41,825 bases of DNA, taken from positions 12,545 through 54,369 of the forward strand of contig NW_004457308.1 of the NCBI RefSeq assembly GCF_000313135.1. The letters are read 5' to 3'. This document shows positions 21,186 to 35,606 of the stretch, in pieces. A model generated the notes under the pieces. It did no database searches. It saw only the letters and a list, made by a program, of their open reading frames with translations, and was not told the origin of the DNA. The first letter of the stretch is position 1. Each line of letters begins with the position of its first letter. The stretch is from Acanthamoeba castellanii str. Neff (lineage: Eukaryota; Discosea; Longamoebia; Acanthamoebidae). The translations under genes were made by a program, and so were the position numbers.

Positions 21186-24100
21186 ATGGGGCAAGACAAT
21201 TCGCAAGAGAATGCTAGGAATGTGGGGGCAAAAATGGCGCCAAAAAACAGAACGCACAAACGAACACGGGACAAGATGGAGCAGAGGAGACGAAAGAGGC
21301 TCAGCGTGGCCGTTTCGTTTCAGGAGAGGACCTATGTAGAGGAGGAGCATGATGATGAGGAAGGAGTAGGCCAGAAGGAGAATGTGCCACCAAAGCCGAG
21401 GAACGCCAAACCGAACGTTTCCTTTGATCGCAAAAAATCAATCGTTCAATTCAAGGAGAACGATGACGCCGTTGAGAAGCGCAATCGCCGCAAATCGAGG
21501 ATCATGATGGAGGAGGCCCTTGGAGGTACATCCTTCCCTGACTCTCGTCCGTTTAGGAATCTCATTGCCATTTGTCCACAGGCTCTCCACTCTCACCCCA
21601 GAAGGGTAAAGCGGCACCGCCACGGCAGAGCCTGGCGGCAGGTGGCGGCGGACTTCTGAGGCGTAAGAGCCTGCTGCCTCGCATCCACCTCCCCAAGACC
21701 CAGCTCATTGAGCTCTACTCCGAATGCATTCGCCTCAGTGCCGAGAACGTACGCCCCGCCGCTTCCATAGCTGCCTGAGGCTGGCAAGCTGACGTTGAGC
21801 TCGACGCATTGTACGGTGGTGTGCCGTGTATTATGTGTTGCGTTGCGTTGTGTCTTGTGTACACACAGAAAATCAATCAGAAGAACTCTTGGTCGCTCGA
21901 CCTGATCGACCACATCGACGACGTGCTGCAGAGCAACTTCAACAGCGAGGAGGGTAGCGGGGTGGGCAACTTCCAGGCGGCAAGCTGCACGCTGGACGCC
22001 AGCGTCAAGATCTATTCGTACCGGGTGGACTCCATCCACAACGAGACGTATAGAGTCCTGGGTGACCTCTCGCTCACCCGAAACGGCAAGAAGTCAAAGC
22101 GTGCGCACCCTTCACTTGGTGTACGTGATGAACGTGTGCATCACGTGAGTTCATATAGGTTGCGGGAATGACTGTCTCCACTTTACAGACGACGACGCGG
22201 ACGAAGGAGCGGATGAAGAGGGCAACGAGTCCCAGGCCCAGGGGAAGAAAGGCGCCGGTGCGAGGAGGAAGAGGCGCACCCGCGTCGACACCATCGAGAA
22301 GAACCCAGCGTCGCTCCTGGTCGAGGAGTTGGGATTCGGGCTGGGGCTCGACCCGCTCTTCCGCAAGCTGAGCTCGGGGTTCGACGAAAACGGAGCCCAG
22401 GGGCTGCTGCTCAACCAGCTGCCCATAAATCGACATGCAGAGGTGCGCACCCTTCATTTACAGTCTCGGTCTCTCCTCTTAGGTTCCTGCTTACAAGTGT
22501 GCGTTACGTTTTCCGCCTTCTTAAGGTCGTGCTGGACTCAACCGCCACGTTCATGTCCTCCAACGACGTGGATTCCGCCGAAGACGAAGGGGGCGAAGGG
22601 GGCTCATCTGCTCACGGGCTCTACTCGCTGCCGGCCGATCTCGTTCGGTCGCTGCAGCGCTCGCTTCGCGACGCCGCCGTGCTGTGCCCTCCGCTGTCCG
22701 AACAGCAGCCTGACGAGGCCGATGACCAGGAGGAGTTCGAGCCCGTCGCCTTCGAGCTGGACGCGTCAGAGGCCGATGCGCAGACGAACACGCACGACAA
22801 TCCCAGCGAGGGCGAGGGCCTCCTGCGCACGCTGGGCCTCCACAGCTTGGCTCCGACCGCGCCGGACTTGGCCGACCACGATCCGAACGCGTGGGGCGAC
22901 GACGATATCGGATATGACGGCGCCGAGGCGTCTCTCGACGACAGCCAAATAGGAAGCGACGCGTTCCACAGCAATCCACCACTCGTACAGACCTTGGCCC
23001 CCAAACACTACCATACGCACGACGCACACGACGCACACACATCTCACTGACATTTATTTCAGACAACTCAGGAGCGGATAGCGGGGGATCTGGGGGACCT
23101 GGGCGCGGGTATGAAGGGCCTGCGAGATGGCGGCGGCGGCGGAGCCTTGGCGAGCGACCTGGCATCGCTGGTCGGCACGCTCCAGCTGGGCGCGTCGGGC
23201 TGGGCCGGCCCATCGCACTGGAAGTACAAGCCCGCCAAGGCCGGTACGCATAAATGCGCTCACCGTAGAAACATCTCTGGCTGGCTGTTGTGTGCTAACT
23301 TGGCCCCACCCTGCACAGTTGTGGTGAGGGCCAAGACGGAGACTGGACAGGAGGAGAACGGCGAGGAAGAAGAAGAGGAAGAGGAAGAAGAGCGCGCTTC
23401 GGCCAACAAGAAGGGGAAGAAGAAGGCGGCCTTCTTCATCGACTTCAGCGCGCCGCCCATCGACACCAAGGTGGCCTTTGCCACCACCCGTGCGGCCACC
23501 ACTCTCTCCCAGGCCGTTCTCAAAAAAGCCAAAGAGGAGGTACGCACCCGCACTCACCGCACCGCATGATCGCACACACTCACGACCGCACACGCACGCA
23601 ACACAACGTTTAAGAGAACTCTTGAGAGTACTTACAATAATGGCGTGGTGTAGGACTACCTATTGCCCCGAGACGTCAAGTACGACTACCGAGCCCTGTG
23701 CTCCTACTTTCTCCACCCGACTCGCACCATTGGCTCCCCGCTGGTCTCCTCTGGTACCTCCCCACCCAACGCCCTTCAAGTTGCTGTCGCCCGCTCACTC
23801 TTGCGGCCCGGCGCGAACAACGTAGCACTTCTCGGAGGAGCGGCGCTGTACAGCAACATCGCGGCCAACCAACCGTTTGATGTCCCGGCTCCGGCGACGC
23901 ACGAGGACGTGAATATGGATGTGGACACGGATATGGACCTGGACATTGGCGGCAGTGACATGGACGACGCCGAAGAGAATTACGTCGCGGTACGGATTGT
24001 CTCTCCTGCTTGGGAGAACAACGAGTGTGATAGATGGCGCTGACGTGTGTGGTGGTGGGTCTCAAGCAGGAGACTGACCTGCATTCGGCCAACGATGATC

Positions 24101-24704
24101 CAGCAACGCATGCGCAGGATGCCGCCGCCGCCGGAGAAGTGGGCGAGGACAAGCTGGAGCTGGTGGAACAGCCGCGAAAGATCAACAGCGAGGCCATCTC
24201 ATATGCCCGCGTGGCCAAGAAGATCGACGTCATTGCCCTCAAGCGCGCCCTCTCCCATCAGATCACGTCGTCATCTGTACGTCACCTAACCGCTTCTGCT
24301 GGCCTCTTATTCACGTTATTGATTTATTCATTTGTTTTGTTTTGTTTGTTTGTTTAACTTGTTGGACTTTAGGCACAGCCGCAAGAGAAGGAAGGAGTCT
24401 CGTTCAAGAGCCTCCTCCACAAGCTTCCCTCGCGCATCAAGGACAAGCGCACCCTGGAAGATCTCTCCGTGCAGGCACGACACCACCGCACACAGAAACG
24501 TACACCTAAAGGAATCACCGTGTTGCTCACGAGCCATGTGCGCAGGTGTGCTTCATCACGCTGCTCCACCTGGCGAACGAGCACGACTTCGAGATCAGCG
24601 CCGCGTCCTTGGGGGGACTCAACGACGATGACGATGATGAAGATGACGGCGATTCTCTGGCCTACCCCACCGACTATCTCGTTCACGTGCCAGAGCGGCA
24701 GTAG
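21186..24704 (+). CDS. NCAPH: Condensin complex subunit 2 (CAP-H/Barren kleisin)
   Basis: A multi-exon gene encoding the kleisin that bridges the SMC2-SMC4 heads of condensin during chromosome compaction. The ATG at 21186 is used here; Met at 21234 is an alternative. The N-terminus is basic (MEQRRRKRLSVAVSFQERTY). Barren-family motifs follow: LIELYSECIRLSAEN, the kleisin helix WSLDLIDHIDDVLQSNF, then FQAASCTLDASVKIYSYRVD and SIHNETYRVLGDLSLTR. The middle has EKNPASLLVEELGFGLGLDP and an acidic stretch, HWKYKPAKA, FFIDFSAPPIDTKVAF and LLPRDVKYDYRALCSYFLHP. The C-terminal winged-helix region has YARVAKKIDVIALKRAL and VCFITLLHLANEHDFEIS, ending HVPERQ. The family match is strong. A truncated copy of its 5' end lies at 20340-20480. 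Confidence 0.95.
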
Positions 24705-24829
24705 AACGAGAACAGTGTGCATCACACACGACAGACCAATGAACATATACGAGAGAGGAGGCGCGGAAGTTGTGAAGAGTGGTTCTTCTCCATTAGCTCC
24801 GTGGTATGTGCCAGGCGTGGATGGCACGA

Positions 24830-26027
24830 CTAGAGGGTGGAGGAGGAGGAGGAGGTGTGGGTGGGCGGCCGGCGAGCCGAGGCCGTGGCAATGTAGTGGG
24901 TGGTCTTGGCTCGGGCCAGGGGCCTGTCGTTGGTGTAGAACTGGGTTTGCACGAAGGCCAGCGTGTCTCCGTGTCGCCTCATCCTGCCATGGACCACCAC
25001 CAATACCATCAACACTGAGCGTGGCCAGACCATAGAAGGACGCACCTGGACTCGATGCGGACGGTGGAGGGAGCCTGTAGAGCCGACTGTACGGAGAGTT
25101 TCATGTCCAGCATCGATCCTGGAGTCATGTGGCTTGGGGGGGAGACACAAAAAAAGGGTGTGAGACACCAGCGTGGAAGCACTCTCGGAGAGTATGCCCT
25201 GGGGCGTAGTGAGATCGTACTCATAAATATGAGAGATCAAGGAGGAGCCGGTCATGTCGGCCAGGGCGCCGAACATGCCGTGTCTGAGATGACCCACAAG
25301 CCAGAAGAGAAGAGGAAGAGGTGAGTAAGTGCATGGGGGTGCTTTTTCCAAACGTGGGCACCACCCCTACCTGAAGAACCCGCCGGAGAGTACGGACAGA
25401 TCATCGTTCACGTCCAGCACATACCGGATGGACCTCTCCATTTCGTCCAGCGCCTGTGCCCACGCTCATAGTTTACACAGTGCCGCTACACAAAAGTGCA
25501 TGCCCAGCAGGTGGTACCTCCATGCGCATGTTGTTGAAGAGGAGGTCCTCGAAGGACTCGTAGGGGTGCTCCACAACGGCCTACACCACAAGAACACGAA
25601 CGCCCCCGTCAGGATGCCTCAGGGTTTGTGTAGAGAGGGGGGGGGCGGTGAACTCGCATGAGGAGGGCATACGGAGGAGTACTCCTCGGCTTCTTCTACG
25701 GTCGGCAGCTGGTCCATGAGCTTGGTGGCCTTGTTTGCAGGTTGGTGGTGGGTCTCTGTCTCTGTTTGGGCTGCTCCTTCCTCGGTGGTCGCCTCCTCGG
25801 CTTTTCTCTGTGTCGCGAGAACAGGTCAGGCCACCCTGCACTCCACCACAACTCAGCAAGCAGGGCGCAGTGCGAACCTTTTTGGAAGACACGGTGGGCG
25901 GAAGTGTGCGTGTGTGGGTGAAGTGTGGCAAGTGTGCAGAGAGGAGTACGGAGTGTGTTGTGGGAGTCTGCGCTTGGTCCAGTTTTGATGGCTTTCTTCG
26001 TTTTTCCGTCTGACTTTCGCCGCACAT
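24830..26027 (-). CDS. Hotdog-fold acyl-CoA thioesterase family protein
   Basis: Six or so exons. The C-terminal part is a thioesterase-superfamily (PaaI/ACOT13/THEM-type) hotdog domain: FFRHGMFGALADMTGSSLIS, then LDMKLSVQSALQAPSTVRIE and RRHGDTLAFVQTQFYTNDRP, ending ARAKTTHYIATASARRPPTH and a serine-rich tail. The conserved HG...D pattern of the active-site helix is present. Upstream exons give VVEHPYESFEDLLFNNMRME and LDEMERSIRYVLDVNDDLSV. The first exon is uncertain; the ATG at 26025-26027 (MCGESQTEKRRKPSKLDQ) was chosen because it splices in frame to RKAEEATTEEG. It probably hydrolyses acyl-CoA, substrate unknown. It ends 125 bases from the condensin stop on the other strand. Confidence 0.8.
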
Positions 26028-26281
26028 CGGCGGAAAATCAGCGTCGACAAACTGTCGTCAACTATTCGAATTCTTGGCGTGCCTTTCATCGTGTCGACTG
26101 CAATTTTTTATTCTTTTAGGTGATTTTGTTTGGCTCCATCTCGATTCGGAATCGATCGCGTACCACAAGGGTAGCTGTTGAAGGCTTCTCGCCCTGTGGG
26201 CCTACGACCTGGATTGAATCTCAGGCGAGTTGTAAATCAATCGAACGTTGCTACGAATTAATTTTGTAGAGAAGAGAAAAA
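26028..26281. promoter_or_regulatory. Divergent promoter between thioesterase and ubiquitin protease
   Basis: 254 bases lie between the two opposed starts. The segment near 26100-26120 is T-rich and the right end is AT-rich. A GGATTGAATCTC string near 26211 recalls a tRNA T-loop but no cloverleaf forms. Confidence 0.45.
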
Positions 26282-31974
<5,693 letters not shown>

Positions 31975-32061
31975 ACGTGTGCCACTCGACGTTCTTCGCA
32001 CATTTTTATTTGGTTGGCGAACAACTTCAGTTCAACAAGAAACAAAACCAATACAGAGGCA

Positions 32062-34203
32062 ATGGCCATGGAGACGCTGGCGGACGAGCTGGTGCTGTAC
32101 ATCTTTCGTTTCTGTGGGGCCAGGGATGTGGCAGCGCTGGAGGCCACCTGCCTCCGCCTGGCCAGCCTGGCCCGCGACGACCTCCTGTGGCGCCACCTGT
32201 TCCGGGGCTGGTTCCGCCACCACGCCCAACAGCAAGAAGCCGCCGCAGCTGCTGACTCGGGGGCTGCCGACCCCTTTCACGCCCTGGGCCTGCACCGGAT
32301 GGACTGGCCCCGCGTCCGCTCGGCCGTGGTGGTGGCGACGAACCAAGACAAAGACGAAGAAGATGAAGAGCCCGCCGTGCCCCGCAAGGCTGCCCTTGTG
32401 CTCGACACCGAACCCCAGGCCAGCTTCATGCTCGGCGGGCGTAGACCCTTTCGCCCCAAGCACTTTGAAAAAGGTATTTTCATTATTCATTAATTATTAA
32501 TTATCTGTGCGGATAAATAAAAGAAAACCTTTGTACGATACTTTTTTGATTTCTTTTTGAAGTGGAGCTCTACGATGACTGGCGAAGCTGCTACAAGGCG
32601 CATGTGCAACCGCCGGACGTCGGCGAGAAGGTCAGACGACTCATGGAGGGGCGCCTGGTGTCGCCCCGCACCCTGAGCGCCATCCTCCGCCAGGCCGCGG
32701 CCGTGCTCGAGAAGGAGCCCAACCTGCTGCACCTCCGATCGCCCATCACCGTGGTCGGCGACCTGCACGGCCAGCTGCTCGACCTCCTCGACCTCTTCCT
32801 CATCAGTACGTTGCTCCTTGCTCATCGCTCTGTCGTTGATGTTGTTCTGACGCACCACACACACACACACACGACACACGACACACACACACACACGACA
32901 CACGACACACGACACTGGGAAGATGGTGAGCCGCCGGACGTGAACTACCTGTTCCTGGGCAACTGGGGCGACAGGGGCGACTACGGCGTGGAGACGGTGA
33001 CGCTGCTGCTGGCCCTCAAGGCGGCCTACCCCGACCGCGTGCACCTCCTCCGCGGCAAGCACGAGACGCGGCCCATCACCCAGGTGTACGGCCTCTACGA
33101 CGACTGCGCCCGGAAGTACCACTCGGGCGCGAACGTGTGGACCGCGCTCATGCACGTGTTCGACCGCCTGCCCCTGGCCGCGGTGGTCGACGACAAGGTG
33201 TTCTGCGTGAGCTCCGGGCTCAGCCCCGAGCTCCAAACCCTCGCACAGATCGACGACCTCCACCGGTGCGTTCTTCGTTTCGTTCTTCGTTCTTCGTTCT
33301 TCGTTCTTCGTTTCGTTCTTTCCGCTGCTGATGTGTGTCAGGTGCCGGGAGGTCCCCTACGAGGGCCCCATGTGTGATCTCGTCTATTCAATCCCCGACG
33401 TCGCCTCGTGTGCGCAACCCCCGTTAGACCCCGACTGGCGAGTGAGCCCGCAGGGCGCCGGCTGGCGCTTCGGTCCCAGTGCGTGTGATCCGCCCCCCCC
33501 CCTGCGCCGTTAGTCAACCCGCCCAACTCTTGCGTGCGACTGACCAGAGGCCTTTTTTTCCCCGCTTTTACTGGGCTATCAGGGGCGACTCAGGCGTGGC
33601 TGGCTGCCAATCACCTGGAGCTCATGGTCACCGAGCACAATTACCGCGACGAGGTGCACGCCGTGTGATTGGATTGCGCTTGATTGATGCTTGATGATTG
33701 TTGCGGCTTATAGGGAGCTGATGAGCAACATTCGGGCTGGCGGTGGTGATCAATGTGGATTGTTTGACAACAGGGCTATCAGATTCTCCACGGTGGTAAG
33801 CTGGTGACCGTGTATGGCGCGGCCAACTACTGCGAACGGAGCCCCAACGTGGCCGCCTGCTTCACCATTCAGGAGGACGGCAACCACTACATGTACGACA
33901 CACGACACACACGCCAACACACGCACCACCGCACACACGACACACGACGCACACACAGCACACAGCACACTCACGGGTCACTGACAAGTGACGGTCAGCA
34001 CCCAATATGGCCCGGCTCCCCGTGTGGCCACGCCCGTCAAGCGAGAGAGCCTGCTCCGAAGGTACTTTGGCCTTCTTCGGCGGAGGGATTGTGTGTTGTG
34101 GACAAGAAGCCGACTTGTGACCCGTGTGAGTGCCCTCCCCCCCCCCAATGCAGCCGCTTCAAGGCCCCGCCGCCGGGAACGACAGGCGGCGCCCCGAGCC
34201 TGA
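32062..34203 (+). CDS. F-box protein fused to a degenerate PP2A-like phosphatase domain
   Basis: Seven exons join in frame (32062-32473, 32563-32805, 32923-33265, 33342-33478, 33583-33653, 33774-33892, 33999-34203), giving 509 residues. Residues 3-50 are an F-box ([20 protein letters not shown], then [10 protein letters not shown]), the Skp1-binding module of SCF ubiquitin ligases. Residues 138 to about 470 follow PP2A catalytic subunits closely: [60 protein letters not shown] and QYGPAPR. The active site is degraded: GDxVDRG is GNWGDRG (N232), GNHE is GKHE (K264), HGGLSP is SSGLSP (S315) and SPRGAG is SPQGAG (Q370). D204, H206, D235, R236, H265 and H397 remain. It is therefore probably a phosphatase-fold binding module. 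It lies 87 bases after the ubiquitin protease, same strand. The last exon after RRYF is basic and its end is less certain. Confidence 0.88.
32855..32915. repeat. CACACGA satellite in F-box/PP2A-like gene intron
   Basis: CACACACACGACACACGAC-type units fill most of intron 2, up to the acceptor at 32921-32922. Confidence 0.9.
33893..33975. repeat. CACACGA/CGCACCACCG repeat in F-box/PP2A-like gene intron
   Basis: Degenerate ACACACGAC and ACACAGCAC units fill the last intron, directly after the donor at 33893. Confidence 0.8.
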
Positions 34204-34366
34204 CCGAAGTGGTGAACGTCATCCCGTTCCCTCCCGCCCCAAGCTCACCTTGAGCCCAAGCCTCAGACGCTGGCCACCACAACAACGTGTTTCATTTCCA
34301 GCATGCGCGTGTGTCGTGCGCATGTGTCGTGTGTGTTGTCGTGTCGTGTCGTGCTTGATAAGGCAC

Positions 34367-34909
34367 TCACTTGTGCTTGGAGAGGAGGTAGATAGCAACG
34401 GCCGCGTCGACCACGAAGAAGAGACCGTCGGGCAAGGTGATCTGGGGACCCAGCGCCCTCTTGGCCACTCCCTGCCAGTGCATGGCCAGGTCGATCGCGA
34501 ACTGAGAGAAGTTGGCCAGCGAGAGCACCCAGAAGTCGTTCGACTGGAGAACGCCGCCGTTGCGGTACCGCACAAGGGCCAACAGCGCCAGCAAGCTGAA
34601 CCCCGTATTGATGCCGCCTGCAAGTTGTGGCCAAACATTTATTTATTATAAGATTTATATTTCTTATGATTATAAGGAGTCCTATTATTTATTTGATTGA
34701 TAATGGTGGCGTAAGTTGAGGGGGTACGTGCCAAGGTAGCGGACGAGGTGGGCGTGGGTGGGGGTGGGGGTGAAGTTGAAATACTTCTTGAGGATGCCCA
34801 TGGGGCGACACAGGAAGTAGTACGCGGCCGCACCGTGCCACGCAGCGTTCAGGCCCAGCAGCACTACTGGCCAAGTCGGCCTTGGAGCACTCACTGATGC
34901 ATCGGACAT
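34367..34909 (-). CDS. Small multi-pass membrane protein of unknown function
   Basis: Two exons (34909-34732 and 34617-34367) give 142 residues, ATG at 34907-34909. The only frame-keeping splice uses a GC donor (TACCTTG|GCACGT), producing RYLGGINTGFSLLALLALVR. Hydrophobic segments are WPVVLLGLNAAWHGAAAYYF, the segment around TGFSLLALLALV, a weaker helix FWVLSLANFSQFAIDLAMHW, and GLFFVVDAAVAIYLLSKHK at the end, so three or four membrane helices. The N-terminus lacks a cleavable signal. No family is recognised. The gene is convergent with the F-box fusion and its promoter must lie in the 232 bases before the GH15 stop. Confidence 0.75.
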
Positions 34910-35068
34910 GCTGGTGGGGTTGTAAAGTTGTTGGCTGGTGCTGTTTGTCTGCTTTCTTTATTTCTTCAGTTCTGGCGTAACGACGTTTCCCAAAGCAAGC
35001 CAGTGGCCGTCGAGCACAACCAACATACTACTGTCATGACACGTGCCCTTGGTGTGTAACTCGAGTCT

Positions 35069-35074
35069 TTTATT
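35069..35074 (-). promoter_or_regulatory. Probable poly(A) signal of the GH15-like gene
   Basis: AATAAA on the minus strand lies about 70 bases after the stop of the GH15-like gene, at a usual distance for cleavage and polyadenylation. Confidence 0.55.
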
Positions 35075-35141
35075 CGCCAAGCGGAGGAGGCGCCAAGAGT
35101 TGGGTTCAAGGTGATCCCGATCGGGACCAAGATGATTCGCT

Positions 35142-35562
35142 TTAGATCATGTTGCGCCAAGGGATGGACAGACGCAGGGCCGTGTAGATGATGGCTGTGG
35201 TCGTGATGGCATGCGGGAAGTTACCCCACAGCTCCCTTTGTTTTGTTTGTTCGCGGTGAGCACACACACACACACACACACACACACGGCAGTGAGCACA
35301 CGACGCGACATCGAGTTGTGTTGTGACGCAGAAAGCATACCTGGTCTTGGGGTCGATGGTCTCGCCCACGGTGCCGCAGCCGTTGCAGCAGGAGAGCACC
35401 TCCTCGAAGAGGTTGCGGGACTCCTCCACGCGGCCGGTGCTGTACAGGGCGTTGATGTACCACACGGTGTAGAGGATGTAGCAGTTGCCCTTGTGCTGCG
35501 GGGCCGACAGCAGGAACGGGTGCTCCTTGGACACGAGGTGCTTCTCCACCGCCCTGCATTGG

Positions 35563-35606
<44 letters not shown>

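Larger units (their letters stand above)
19647..21314. repeat. Tandem segmental duplication, two units of about 834 bases
   Basis: Unit A (19647-20480) and unit B (20481 to about 21314) are direct repeats. Each starts with TGTATTTGCT in the 3' flank of a membrane-protein gene, contains the whole gene, its upstream region, and ends in condensin first-exon sequence (GGAGCAGAGGAGACGAAAGA then GGCTCAG). The 3' halves of the two genes are almost identical, whereas the upstream parts have diverged with many indels. Confidence 0.85.

Noticed and set aside
24469..25035. 188-codon plus-strand open frame
   Set aside because: It reads an alternative frame of the last condensin exon and the antisense of the thioesterase; composition is Thr/Ser/Arg-rich without motifs.
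26161..26245. tRNA-like string (GGATTGAATCTC with nearby GGCCTACGACC)
   Set aside because: No acceptor stem or D-arm could be paired and the T-loop deviates from consensus.
32014..32061. Upstream in-frame extension of the F-box protein
   Set aside because: The extension begins at TTG, not ATG; the first ATG is at 32062, directly before the F-box.
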